Shown here: positions 1 to 11,798 of the stretch, piece after piece
Layout of the letters: each line of letters opens with the position of its first letter
How positions within the stretch are numbered: position 1 is the first letter of the stretch
NCBI GenBank assembly: GCA_036346275.1
Contig: CM070725.1
Location: 39,804,104 to 39,868,103 of the forward strand
DNA from: Otatea glauca
Lineage: Eukaryota > Streptophyta > Magnoliopsida > Poales > Poaceae
Length of the DNA: 64,000 bases
Reading direction: 5' to 3'
Notes under the pieces: model-generated
The model's database searches: none
What the model was told of the DNA's origin: nothing
Seen by the model: only the letters and a program-made list of their open reading frames with translations
Position numbers and translations under genes: made by a program

Positions 1-830
1 GAGCTCGCCATAGATCCGAAGCAAGCCACCGTGGTTCTTCACCATCCGTCGAGTCCCAGCCGTCGCCAAGACCATCATCAGATTCGCCGCATCAAGTCGC
101 ATCGGAGCTGGGTGATAAAGCCACCAGAGAAGGCCCAGAACGTCACTGCCGAGGTCGTCATCCTCAAGACCGGTGAGAAACCGTCGCTCCGCGTCGCCGC
201 GCCATCTTCGCCCTCGTGAACTTCCTAAGCCGTCGATCTACCTTGAGCGGTCTAGATCTTGTCATGTGTGCCTAGCCGCTTCGCGTTCCGCCGTGCAACC
301 TAGGCCGTCGAATCCATGAGGCGTAGTTGGATGTGTGCCGTGTGTCGCACACCTGGTCAGCCACTTCGTTGTGTTGTTTCGCTTTCGCCGCGTGGTTGTA
401 ACCGTCCGATCTGATCTGGAGGGGTGCGATGGAGCCAGGTGTCGCACGCTGCAGTTAGTCGCGTGTCCCGAGTTGGTGTTGATCTCGGTCATCCATTTGA
501 ATCGGATGGGCGGGATTTTGCCGTGCGTTGTGCCAGTCGTGTGCCGCCGCACGTCGTGTTGAGGTTGCGCCGCGTGTCGCCGCTGATGCCATGACTTGCG
601 TCTGCTGGCGCACGGGCACAGTGCCGTCAGTCCACGGTGGACCAGCGCCGGTCGTGGACCAGGTCCATATGCCGGTGGCGCGTGTCGCCTTCTGATTGGG
701 CCACGTGTCTGCTGACGCAATAAATCGTTTTTTCGTATAAAAATAATTCGGTTAATTTGGATTTTCCAATTTTCTGATTTTTTTATTTAAAACTTTAATA
801 ATTACAAAGAGCACAGTAACACCAAAAGGA
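1..830 (+). mobile_element. Truncated long-LTR fragment
   Basis: This stretch resembles the middle of the solo LTR at 13969-17161 in the same orientation. Both have a GC-rich leader, then a pair of 'stated-sum' motifs (a TCCACGGTG core near 633 here and near 15217 there), then a GTGTC box, a TATAAAAA run and an AT-rich TTGGATTTTC tail (near 737-775 here, 15322-15355 there). The left end lies outside the window and the right end fades out near 830. Short open frames inside it have no recognisable domains and are treated as chance. Confidence 0.6.
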
Positions 831-1653
831 TCATAACAAGCTGTGGCACTGAAAGCAATATAGGATGCTGACCTTAGTCCTCTCCTTCTAGGTGTAAGGC
901 GAGTAAAACTTCGTGAGCCTCACCTTGCCCTAGCGGAAGATAATTTATCTACTGAAACACACAGGAAAGAGGGAAATTTCAGCTATCTTGTACCTCAAAC
1001 AAGACCTAGTGCTAGTAGTAATCGTCATCAGTAGCAACCCATATGGTCACTGTGCGTGGCCCGCACAAACGCGATGACACAGTACAGATCACGAAATTAC
1101 GGTGAGAAAGGGTAGATCTTACCACGGCGGCTAGGGGGGAAGGTCGTTGTGTGACTCAGTTCCTGCACAACGGTGCTGGCGACTTGACGTCTAGATCTAG
1201 GAGGACAGATAGTGACATAGGGCAGATCTAAAAGAGAGGAGTGGAACATGAGAAGGGGTGGTGGATGAGACACATGGAGATGCAAGCGCCGTGCTAGGAC
1301 CAGAGGAGCCATGCCTAGAAGCGTCGAGGCTGGATGCACGGGGGTTGACGACGTTTGGGACGGATGCGCCGAGGGTGGTGGGAGATTGGGGCAAGGTTTC
1401 AAATTTTATTTTCGATTCATATCGGAGGCGGCCAAAATTCAAAATTTTGGTGAGATTTCGGAATTTCGGCTTAAATATGGATGAAATTCAAAAAACAAAT
1501 TTAAAATCCGGTAATTTTTAAACCAATTTTTTTGAAATTTTGGTCAATCACCGAAAATCCAGTGAAATTTGTTGAAATTTCGGTTATTTCCAAACTCCTT
1601 TGAAATGGTCTTCCGATCCTAGAAAAACTTGGGAAAAAATATAAGTACGTACC
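831..1653. other. Intergenic, no gene seen
   Basis: I see no gene here. The part from about 1430 to 1600 is a run of repeated AAATTTCGG-like words, resembling the stretch at 1980-2150 and the minisatellite near 8770. It is probably decayed repeat DNA. Confidence 0.4.
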
Positions 1654-1738
1654 GACCGTCTAGCTTAGTTGGTAGATGGCTCAGTTGGTAGGGGACCCTT
1701 AACTTGTGGTTGTGGGTTTGAGTCCCACCCACGGTGGA
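1654..1738 (+). pseudogene. tRNA-Lys(CTT)-like pseudogene with doubled D-arm
   Basis: The sequence has a tRNA outline. An ACCGT acceptor side (1655-1659) pairs with ACGGT (1731-1735). There is a CTT anticodon in a CCCTTAAC loop (1698-1700) and a GTGGGTTTGAGTCCCAC T-arm (1712-1728). It resembles nuclear plant tRNA-Lys(CTT). The D-arm word GTTGGTAG occurs twice (from 1669 and 1684), adding about a dozen bases and destroying the fold. A SINE-like or tRNA-derived retroposon is an alternative reading. Confidence 0.55.
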
Positions 1739-1817
1739 ATTTTTGTGAATTAGTTTTCGCATATTTTTTGGTGCAGATCGCAACCAGAAGAAAAAATGGC
1801 AACACAACCTGCCGATT

Positions 1818-1890
1818 TCTGGATTCAAACCCGGGACCATGGATTTCAGTTCTCCGTCCGCTCAACATACCAACTGAGCTAAAGTTGCTT
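1818..1890 (-). pseudogene. Degenerate tRNA-like sequence
   Basis: Read on the minus strand this has a D-arm word (TAGCTCAGTTGGTA), an anticodon-region word (ACTGAAATCC) and a good T-arm (GGTCCCGGGTTTGAATCC). The anticodon arm carries extra bases and the acceptor stem does not close, so it should not be functional. It points towards the tRNA-Lys-like relic 80 bases away, and the two may come from one tRNA-derived element. Confidence 0.45.
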
Positions 1891-2532
1891 TGTGAGTTTA
1901 TTTCAAAAAATTTATATCTATTCCTTATAAATGGTATTATAATTCTCCACAAAAAACATTAGTGCCAAATTCGGTCCAAAAACAATAAAAATTGGTTAAA
2001 TAAAGAAATCCAATCAAAATACATGAAATTTCGGCGAAATTTGTGAAATCACTGTCGCAATTTGATTTTTTTTCAATTTTTTATTCCATTGGGATTTGGA
2101 ATCTCGTCCCCGGCCGAAATTTCTAAAATTTCACCGGGATTTTGAACCTTTGATTGGGGATTGAGTCTGGCAACTTGGGTTGGGAGAGGGACCATATGGC
2201 GTCTCGGGGTGGGGAGGGATGGGGGTAGGTCAGTGGTATTTTATGGGTAATTTGATTCAACTTCAAGGGGTACTTTTCTTTTTGTGTGTTAGCTTCCCAC
2301 GAGAATCTACCTCAAGGTTACTTCTCGTTGCTAGTTCATTTTCGACTCCGGTCCTCATGAGAATCAGAATCCAATCGTTTTGGGAAGCTGAGTGTTTAGT
2401 GCAGCTCCATTACATTCAAATAAGAAAGCTAAGAGTAGAAGCTATACTAAACAGGCCCTTATAGTTGCATGTATGATAGAGAACTTCAATTGTGGCTCTA
2501 TGAGTGACCACAGGAGCCTCGCGCCTTGTCAT
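1891..2532. other. Intergenic repeat-rich, no gene seen
   Basis: An AT-rich stretch of GAAATTTCGG-like words (1980-2150) is followed by unremarkable sequence up to the hAT element. I see no open frame with a known domain. Confidence 0.35.
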
Positions 2533-3259
2533 TAGGGGTGAAAATGGGTTTGTTACAAACATATATTGTTCTTTTCGTATCTTAATTTTTATATATATAT
2601 TGGATTTGGAACTGGATACAGGTTAGTTGGATATGAACACAAAATGAATACATGACAGATTCCGATCAGAAATAGATAAAGATACATAGATAATACATGC
2701 ATATATAGAGTAATATATATTGAATCAAACCATATGACTACATAGCTATAATAGCAAGTTATATATCAACCAAACTCATTAGACATCATAGAAAGAATAT
2801 AGTGGATCTTGACCCCACATTTCAATGGCATATTCATGTATTTCCTCCAAATTCTAGTGGTATATGAGGAATTAATCCAAAAATATAGTACATGAGAATC
2901 AACAGAACCAACTAATTGTCAATATAAGGAGGATACCATAGAAAACATGTATGAGCTTTCACCCCTAGGCTACCCAGGCCAATAGCCACTTCTGCGAACC
3001 AGAGTAGAGAATGAGCTGTAATAGAAAACATGTAATGAATGGGTTGGGCCAATATGGTTGCCGGATATCTGAATAGAAAAAACCCGATATTCGGATCTCG
3101 TCCCATATTTACGGATATTAACTACTTTGAATCAGATCATGAATCTGAATTCAATTATTTGGATCCTACCTCGGATCTGACTGGATAGTCAAAACCCTTT
3201 ATCCCTACCAAATCTGATTTTAGATTAGGCAGAAAATATCTGATCTATTTTCACCTCTG
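2533..3259. mobile_element. Small non-autonomous hAT element
   Basis: The left end is TAGGGGTGAAAATGG and the right end, inverted, is CAGAGGTGAAAATAG (12 of 15 identical). The flanking 8-mers CTTGTCAT (2525-2532) and TTTGCCAT (3260-3267) agree at 6 of 8 positions, as expected for an old hAT target duplication. The interior is AT-rich with GGATAT/GGATCT words and has no transposase. Ends and duplication length support hAT. The imperfect flank keeps confidence moderate. Confidence 0.6.
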
Positions 3260-3564
3260 TTTGCCATGGCTGATGCAACCAAATAAGCCGGAGCGGTTAC
3301 CCATCTATCAGTGTTGCCTTCTCTAGTGAGCAGTAAGGCCTCAGCTTGCCTAGAGCCGCCGTTGCCTGTGGCCCTATGACTGCGCCTAACTCCGTACCGC
3401 ACGCATGGGGCCCACTGGTGCGATGAGTTGCTCAGCCCATCTCATGTGGGCACCGCGTTGTGCGCAACTACGCAAGCACCCTGCCCGGCTAACTTGCACG
3501 CGATTATTTAAATAATACATATTTTAGAAATTTTATAGAAATCATACATCAAAAAATGATAGAA

Positions 3565-3760
3565 ATAGAAATGTGTTGCCATTTCGAGTGACGACAGATA
3601 CTGAAATACTGATGTGGTGCCTAGCGAGGATCTCTGTCGTCATTCGGACTGGCGACATGTCCTCTATTGTCATTTGGATTGGCGATAGAAATTTTGTCAC
3701 TAATTTAAATTATGACACAAACTCTGTCGTCATTTAAATTGACGACAGAAGTCCTATGTC
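3565..3760. repeat. Short inverted GACGACAG motif cluster
   Basis: The stretch has several copies of TGTCGTCATT facing copies of GACGACAGA with variants between them (about 3580-3750). This resembles the small palindromic units in CACTA subterminal regions elsewhere in the window. No CACTA end is visible beside it, so it may be a remnant. Confidence 0.35.
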
Positions 3761-3976
3761 CAAACGGTGAAAGAATTTAGTATGAATTTTCCAGAAATAA
3801 AAATACTATGAATGAGTCCATACAGATTTAGGGAAAAAAAATGGAAGGCCGAAACGCATGTGTTGAAATTGAGTAATATTTTTCTTAAAGGAAGGTTACA
3901 ATAATCGGTCATTTCTGTTGCGTAACTGAGCAGTTTGTTGTATGCAGGTAAAGATGTTAATTGATGCATTTTGTTT

Positions 3977-5508
3977 GGGAAATTTTTGTAGTTATGGCAC
4001 TCGAGAACAACTTTTTTTCGTGATTAGCCGCTGATCACTCGAAATTTTAAAATAGCTCATGTGCAGTGTATTCAGTAGCTCTCAATCCAGGATTTTTATT
4101 TTTAATTTTTATTAGAATTCCCGCGGAGCAGATGCGCGGGATTTTAAATTTTTATTTTTTAATCGAACTCCAGCGGATTGGTTTCGCGGAAAATATTTTT
4201 AAAAAAAAAAATTGGCGCCCTACACCTCCAGCGGGGATTTCCGGGACTCACCGGCTGGGGTGGGGTGGGGTTAGGGCAAGACGACGCCGACGGAAAAAAA
4301 AAATTATAGGACTGTAACGATCTTAAAAAATTATGAAATTTTTTGTGGAGGTTTTTGACACAACAAGGATATTTCCCTAAAAATTTCAGAAGATTATCAC
4401 ATACGAGAAATTTTAAAAAATTCGAACATTACAACAGTCCTGACGAACCACTCACCAGTAAGTTTGAAGCTAACCAAAAATGAGACAAACCACGCTGAAC
4501 AATTGTGAAATTATTTGTGGAGGTTTTTGATACATCAAGGAAATTTCCATGAAAATTTTAGAAGATTATCACATACGGAAAATGTTTAAAAATTCAAACA
4601 TTAGAACCGTCTTGATGGTCAGTACTTCAGCAAGACAGTTGTAATGTTTGAATTTTTAAAAATTCTCCGTATATGATAATCTTCTGACATTTTAATGGAA
4701 ATATACTTCATGTGTCAAAAACCTCCACAAATAATTTCATAATTTTTTAGCGTGATTTGTCTCATTTTTGGTTCGCTTCAAACTTACTGGTCAATACTTC
4801 ATCAAGACAGTTCTAATGTTTGAATTTTTAAAACTTTCCCGTATGTGATAATCTTCTTAAATTTTCATGGAAATTTCCTTGATGTGTCAAAAACCTCCAC
4901 AAATAATTTCACAATTGTTCAACGTGGTTTGTCTCATTTTTGGTTAGCTTCAAACTTACTGGTTAGTGATTCGTCAGGACTGTTGTAATGTTCGAATTTT
5001 TTAAAATTCCTCGTATGTGATAATCTTCTGAAATTTTTATGGAAATATCCTTGTTGTGTCAAAAACCTCCACAAAAAATTTCACAATTTTTTAAAATCGT
5101 TACAGTTCTATAATTTTTTTTCCGTCGGCATCGTCTAGCCCTAACCCCACCCCCCCCCCACCCCCCCCCCCCACCCCACCCCAGCCGGTGAGTTCCAGTG
5201 GACTGGAACCGCTGGAACTCCCGGAAATCCAATGGTTCCAGTCCGCTGGAGGTGTACGGCGCCAATTTTTTTTTTAAAAAAAAATATTTTCCGCGAAACG
5301 AATCCGCTGGAGTTCGATTAAAAAATAAAAATTTAAAATCCCGCGCATCTGCTCCGCGGGAATTCTAATAAAAAATTAAAAATAAAAATCCCGCAGACTC
5401 AGAGCGCTGGAATACACTGTTTACAGGCTATTTTTAAAATTTCGAGTGATCAGCAGCTAATCACGAAAAAAAGTTATTCTCGAATGCCATAGCTACAAAA
5501 AATTTCCC
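3977..5508. mobile_element. 1.5 kb foldback element with long inverted arms
   Basis: The left end (GGGAAATTTTTGTAG from 3977) and the inverted right end (ending at 5508) match. The similarity continues inwards through the TTTTTTTCGTGATTAG and GATCACTCGAAATTTTAAAA words to the centre near 4620. The right arm has an extra copy of an inner segment: the AAAACCTCCACAAATAATTTCA word occurs near 4718 and 4888 and, as a variant, near 5062. There is no transposase frame. End sequence and structure suggest a Mutator-like or foldback MITE. I could not find a matching 9 bp target duplication. The C-rich runs at 5148-5180 and the AT-rich arms could fold into one giant hairpin. Confidence 0.7.
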
Positions 5509-5633
5509 TTCCAGGTGTACAGCTACCATTGTACCTATCAGATTTGATCTCAGCTATCTCGATGGATGAAAGGTTTTTGATCTACCCATAATCATACTCT
5601 AAAACAATAGTTAAGTTCCAGAGATTGGGCGAC

Positions 5634-6242
5634 TCAATTACCTATATATTCATCGTACCCGTCATCGTCGTCCTCTATAATCCACAACTCATCGAGCACC
5701 AGCACCTCAAGCAATGGTGACTTGGCGATCAACGCCTCCAATCCCCTCACCTCGTCTCCCGGAAGCTGACCCGCAATAGGCATAGACTAGTCAGGTTCGC
5801 GAACCCTACTAAGCCGGAGGGCGCTGTTGGGAGGTCGCAGCCCGTGAGGCAGGGACTGGTAAGCTCGCGGCACGTGAATATGGAGGCGTGCATGCCATGG
5901 GGCTCTATACCTCTCCCCTGGTGGAAGTGGAGGCTGAGGTCTTGGACCCTCTTGCCGGTGAGGAGAGGGACCCAGACGTCCGCGCTCGAGGACAACGCCT
6001 CCGGCAGATGGAAGCCAAAACTGCGAATAGGGCAGGAGTAGCACGCGAGAATGCCGTTGACGACGATGGTGTCCCCACCGTAGCGCCACTCGAAATCGAG
6101 GGAAAGGGTGGCCTCCCGCAGGCGGCGCGTCGCGGAGTGGGAGGCAGGAGACGATCTTCTCGAGGATCTCCGGCGGGAGGGAGTCCAGGCTCGTCTCCGC
6201 AGCCGGAGGCCGCGGCTTGCGGTGAGGCGGCGAAGTCTCCAT
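5634..6242 (-). pseudogene. F-box/LRR-type protein pseudogene
   Basis: Reading leftwards from an ATG at 6242, the product begins with a short Pro/Arg-rich stretch. An F-box core follows (SLDSLPPEILEKIVSCLPLR, residues about 21-40). After that the frame breaks near 6125. The next frame encodes a leucine-rich part (KRVQDLSLHFHQ, FANLTSLCLLRVSF). A second break near 5748 leads to LEALIAKSPLLEVLVLDELW and a stop at 5634-5636. F-box proteins of this kind are substrate receptors of SCF ubiquitin ligases. The joined parts are only about 200 residues, well short of the 400 or so typical of the family, and the end of the F-box is missing. Two frameshifts and a deletion make it a dead copy or captured fragment. 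Confidence 0.7.
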
Positions 6243-6761
6243 TTTGCAATTCACTCCGAGCGCACCAGAACCAAAGATTAGAGATGAGACGCTAGGTGCA
6301 AATCGAAACAGAGGTTGCGCCGGAGATGGCAAGAGTAGGATCGGCGCCGGCGGCTAACGCTGAGCTTGCTGTCCCGCTCTGCTCTCTCTTTGTATCTCTG
6401 GGTGGGGTCGCTGTCTTTTCTCTCTTTGGGACGGGCCCGCTGTCTTCACGGCCCACGGTCAGTGATATCTTTCAGCGGCCGGTGAGGCCCATGAAGAAAG
6501 GTGGGCTTAGCTTATGTCCGTCTGGCCCAATGTTAAATTTTTTGCCAAGGCTATATTTATATTGCCTTGGATTCGTTGAGTACATGCAATCTATCTATGG
6601 CTTCTGCTGTCACGTGTGATCCTAACCGCCTATCATGGATCAGATGGCTTACAACGTTCCATCATCCCATCTCGGTCAACCAATGATTGGCAGTGGGATA
6701 CTAACCCTACTTGTTAGGGTCTACTTATTTTAAAGTTAACTTTATGGCAAACAAAATCTAG
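6243..6761. other. Flank of F-box pseudogene, no gene seen
   Basis: Moderately GC-rich sequence upstream of the F-box relic, possibly its old promoter. I see no further coding signal. Confidence 0.3.
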
Positions 6762-7206
6762 AGGCCGTTTGATTCATAGTTAAATCTTGTCTAACTTTGA
6801 TATATGAGTTAGGCAAGTTTAATCGAGTTAGATATCCGTTTGGTTCATAGACACACTTGTGGTAAGATTCCTTTCTTGCCATCTAGGACCCACACGTCAG
6901 TGATTTAAAAAAATCTGACAAAATTTATTTTCCTAGTCAAAGTGTAGCTTCAATTTTGATGACCTAACCATAAGGAGTTTGGCTAGAAATATAGCGAAGT
7001 ATGACAATCTTAGTATATGAACCAAATAAACACTTAGTGTCATGAGTGTGGCAAAGTTTGGAAAAAAAAGTATATAATGTTTGGTGTATAAGACTAAGAA
7101 AATGTGGTAACCTATAGTTATGGCAACGAACGAAATACTCGCTTAAAAATCTGTAGTACGCCTAATCTTTGACATGCTAAAGTTAGCTGCAAACCAAACA
7201 TCCACT
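6762..7206. mobile_element. MITE-like element (weak ends)
   Basis: The stretch opens with GGCCGTTTGATTCATAG and closes with CTGCAAACCAAACATCC, in the style of grass PIF/Tourist MITEs that start or end on (CC/GG)..GTTTGG words. Several internal GTTTGGT and ACCAAA words occur. The ends pair only loosely and no clean 3 bp duplication stands out. Confidence 0.35.
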
Positions 7207-8517
7207 TACAGTCGGAGGAGCAGTGGTACCAGTGAAACACGTGGTTGGAATATTATGGAAATTCAGTGGAATATTTCACAGGACATTGACTTCCTTATAA
7301 GAGATGCTAGAGCAAGCTTTGCACAATCGTTTTTTTTATGGAAATCTTCATAGGCTGGAAGCAGATAAATGTGCAATTCTTCCAGAATTAATAGCTGGCT
7401 GAATTTATTTAAACAAGAAATTGCTCTCCATATGTGTAGAGTAAAAGAACAATTTAAACCCTTAGTTTTTCCATGGCTAGATGATTTATGATGTTTCTAT
7501 CCTTGGTTAGGATTGTACATTCTCTATCCTTGGTCTTGTCTATAAACTCTCTTATTTTCATCTGTATAAATAAAAATAACCGGTGATATTCATGACACTT
7601 CCTTCATTTTAAAATAAAAAAATCTCATAATAATACTTAGAAACCTAAAAATTCTCACATTAATCGAACGAAAAAGAGAAAAAGAGAAGAATCTCCACCA
7701 CTTATTTTAGTAGGGCTAGATTATAATTGCACAGATTAATCATATATAGATATTAGAGTGTTGAAGTTGAGGGTGATACTAATTTGTTTTCTACTCCGTC
7801 TCAAGTCTTTCTCATACACGGAGTCTACTATGTATCACTATAAATATAATCCTGTAGCCTAGAGTAAGAGCAAGTGCTTCATTGTAAACATCTTCTCGTA
7901 TAGTAAAATTACCTTTGTGCTCTCATAGTTTTTTTCCACAAAGGTTTTCCACGTAAAATCTCTGTCTCCCGCTTCTTTTGATCCTATACTTTTGTTTTGT
8001 GTTTTGTAATATAGAGTTATATAACAAATACAATTGTGTTTCAATTATAAGAAGCACAATTGTATATTAATGACTATTGTATCATAATATCTAACCATGT
8101 AGTTGGACAGGTATATCTTCATTTTGATTACACCGTAGAAGGCCTCCTCTACGGTTTCATGTTAAAAAAAAACACCTGCACCGTAGATCATAGACTTGTT
8201 ATGCTGCTTTTTTCATTCATTGCGGCGGGTACGTCCCGTGCGCGTCCTGGTCCTCGCCTCGCTGGAGTACTCGCTCCTGACGATTCATGCCGATCTGGGT
8301 TGCCACTGCCCCCTCCGCGCGCACGAGCGCGACGCGCATGGGCGCCGTGCGTATGCCGGCCATTACTCGACGCGCCTCGGCGGCGGGTGACAAAGCGGAG
8401 CTAATCACGGATGTGCGCGCGTCACAGATCATGCGGCGCAGCGTTTGTTCGGGCCGGATCGAAGCCACCCCTGCTCTGCCGTCTGCCATGGCTGTAGGAG
8501 AGATGTTGCAGGCTTGG
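7207..8517. other. Intergenic, no gene seen
   Basis: Mostly AT-rich sequence. A GC-rich island at about 8225-8490 has overlapping frames on both strands, but none shows a domain or a plausible splice pattern. Confidence 0.35.
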
Positions 8518-9095
8518 TGGTGTTTGGTTGAGTGGATGAGAGTAGATGAAATATGGTCATTTATGGATTTAGAGTCATCCAATTATTTGGATGAGTAGAT
8601 GGATGAGATATGATCATCTAGTTTTTTTAAAATATTTTCTCGAGATGCTAGATAAAGCCATCCTAAAAAAGGCAAGACGGACTCATCAGTTTGTTGCATG
8701 AAGAGGTGTAGTCGGTCAAATTCAAATTCCGCCGAAGTTTACTCGGTTAAATTCAAATTTTGGTCAATTTTTGTGTGAAAATTCAAATTTCGATCAAAGT
8801 TTGTTCGAAAATTCAAATTTTGGTCAAATTTTATTCGAAAATTCAAATTTCGGTCAAATTTTATCCAAAAATTTCAAACCGAAATTCGAAACCTTGATTA
8901 CAACTAACCCATCCATCCTCATCTATCCAACCAAACAAAAAATTGACTCGTCCTATCCATTCTCATCCATCCAACCAAATAAAAAATTATCTTATCCCTA
9001 TACACCCAACCAAATAGCTACCTGAATAATTTTATCCCATCTAAATTGAATGGTTATATTCCATTCAACTTCGTCCCGGTAACCAAACGGACCCT
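8518..9095. mobile_element. MITE-like element with minisatellite core
   Basis: The left end GGTGTTTGGTTGAGTGGATG and the right end GGTAACCAAACGGACCC (inverted GTCCGTTTGGTTACC) share the GTTTGGTT word. Words such as CATCCAACCAAA in the right half echo the GTTTGGTTGAGTGGATGA words of the left half. The target duplication is not clear. Confidence 0.35.
8705..8880. repeat. Minisatellite, unit about 33 bp
   Basis: About four to five imperfect copies of AAATTCAAATTTYGGTCAA followed by a TTTGTTCGA-like word. The repeat keeps one frame open for a short stretch, giving an ENSNFGQILF-type peptide repeat from 8771, which I regard as a by-product. Confidence 0.6.
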
Positions 9096-10329
9096 TACAA
9101 GCCGCCTCTCTCTGATGAGATCTCTCGGCTGCTCAACCTAGGAATCTAGGAGTTCAGAGCCTGACGCCCGGTTTGGCTGGCAAGGTCTTTAGGACGTGCA
9201 TCCATCCAGATAGGACCTGCAAGCCTGTCCAAACGAAGGTCTTCGTATGGGGAGCCGGATTCAGTTAAAAATAATCGCTCCTAGCTGAAATTGAGACCAG
9301 TTATTGGGGATTGAATCTAGATTGCTATGACTCCATGGGAAGATCCACCTTACCATTTCTTTTTTTTTCTTCTGCACGCTCTTCCATGGCTTAAACATTT
9401 CAAGATACACGGGCCAATGTCTTGCGACGCCCCATTTGTCAGCAAGTGTTTGATCTTCCAGTTAAAAAAAACTCCTCGACCGTGTGCGAAGTCTTTCAGT
9501 ATTGCGCTGTTCAGGGCGCAAGACAAGCTCCATTACCGATGGTTTACGCGCAAGTGATGCGTGCATATGTCCTGGTGTTCCAAGGAAATCACTTCACCGA
9601 TCTTGTATTCAACTTGGTTGCTTTGGTTTTAAGTTTCACCCAGTACTTGTTTCTGTTCTGAGTCTGTTAAGCCATTAGCTTGGTCCAACTCGCGTTTGCA
9701 TCCGATCGATCCCATTGTACCATCTTGAATTTCTAATATACTTTACGCTGGCCAGTTGGTATCTTAATTAGGAGTAGCTTCTTTGAACCTTTATTACTTC
9801 CTGATCTGATTCGGTCGATGTTGCTTGACCCGGAGGTTCACATTTCGATTGCTGATAGCATCCACAATATGCTATTGCTATTCTTCTTTTGCGAACCATT
9901 AGATTTGTGATACAACGATATTTCGCAAGGGGGTCACGTACTAACACTCCTTAGCATACGGACCCAGATCCTTGGCGTCACAATAGTGACCGCCAAGTTT
10001 GCAGTTGCTGAGCAATCCAACCATTAGATCCTCCTCTCGTAGCCGTGTTTCATTGAAGTGTTAGGCATTGTTGCTATTTCCAAAACCAACAAGATCTTCT
10101 TTTGGATTTTAGATCCACTTGAGAGTTGAGACTCAGAGATTCTGTATGAATTTCATGAGAAAAGAAACATGTTACAGGCCTACAGGGGTGTTTTGTTTCG
10201 TCCAAAGTTCCAGTACTAGCGCTGTGTACTTTCGAAAGGAGGTCACATGCAAAGGGAGGATGTGGCTCGCATCATTTCCTCCTTCCCTCCCCTTGAATTA
10301 TGAGTGTTATACTCAGATATACTTTTAGC
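9096..10329. other. Intergenic, no gene seen
   Basis: The part near 9160-9260 has grass-MITE words (GCCCGGTTTGGCTGGCAAG). The rest has no domain-bearing frame or clear element end. Confidence 0.3.
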
Positions 10330-11798
10330 AGACTCTAAAGGACAGAAAAGTCGACTAGAGAGGGTGAATAGGAGCCAAATAAAAAACTTACCCTCTTCAA
10401 AAATATTCAAGCCTCTCTTCTGAAAAGCCAACAGAAAGGAACAACAAATCCAGTACTGGACAAAAGAGTATTCTAGTCACTTTCTTTAAAGCATCAACTA
10501 AAGTGCTCAGCTAGAGCAGTACTGGATAGAAGTTCAAAGCTCTCAGATAAACAACACGATCTTAAACAAGATCTAAGATATCCTTTGATCGATTGAGAAT
10601 CGTGATCTATTCTTGCTCGTAGGGTATTAACGATCAACGTGATCTTTGGATCAACTCCCACACGTCCTAGCAAGCTAGATCAAGACACGATCAACTCTCA
10701 GAACAAAGAAAATACGATCTGTTGAGGTCTTTCTTCTTGCTATGGCAGATCAGTTTAAGATCAAGAACTTAGCGAAAAGAGTTATTGAGGACCTAGATTA
10801 TTGATATGTATTCCAGAGATACACCATCCATCAATCACTCATCCTTGGCTCAAGATCAAACAAGAAAAATAAAAAAGAACTAAGAGAGAGTAGAAGAAGA
10901 TGATTGCAAACAAAGCATAGCAAGAACTAGAAAGTAAGCACAAACATGAACAAGATTCTTGCGTTGGAACTATTTCTACTTCTTAGAAGGATGGTTTACA
11001 AAGCTTCACAACCAGGTGGGCAAAAGCTTAGAGAGCATCAGGATACCAAAATCCTTCACAAGACTCACCCAGGGAGAGGCACCCTTCTCCCCTCTATTTA
11101 TAGCACAGATGAGTTAATCTCCACTCTTGGATATCTTCTTTCTCCCTAAGGAATCTCATCAAGGGCTGTGATTAACTCACTCACTCATACATGGGCTAAC
11201 CCGAAACCCAACAACATCACGAATTTTGATCATACCCATTAACATGATAGTTTTAGCTTTCTTGACAGTTCTGGACCTAGACTCCTCCCTGAGCCTAGTC
11301 CCGGTTCATGTCGTTGCCTGCCACGTTGAAGCGTCTAGGCCCTCGATTTCTTGTGGTTTTGGTAATTAATGATAATCAAGATTAAAAGAACTAACATGTT
11401 GCTCTAAGTGTTGAGAAAAAGGTTGGTCCTCGTCAACTTAAGGAGCACATGAAGTCAAAGCTAAGAGATTCAATATATTTAAGTTCAAGGTCAAGGTATT
11501 AAAAATTTAAGGGCCTTGTCATATCTTTTACCGATCTTGAAGTTTAGAGAAAAGATCGGATTGCTAGATTAGGTACCGTACTATCAAGGGGGAGTGATAA
11601 CTAATAGCTTGAATATGCTTGAGTGTCATTTGGCTCAAATCTGAATTCATATAGACATTATCTTGCATGGTAGAAAGCATCTCTAAATTTTTCTGTGAAA
11701 ATTCAGTAAAGCCGGCACTACCGCCTTGGTAAAGTTGGTATTGCCGCCGATGCGGTAGTACCGCTATAAGAAGTGGTAGTTATTTTTTAGAGAAGTGC

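Noticed and set aside
1654..1738. Functional tRNA gene
   Set aside because: The doubled D-arm and mismatched acceptor stem would prevent a normal fold.
1665..1962. Frames of about 95 residues on both strands (GWDSNPQP-type peptide)
   Set aside because: This peptide is the known chance translation of tRNA-like T-arms; no protein support.
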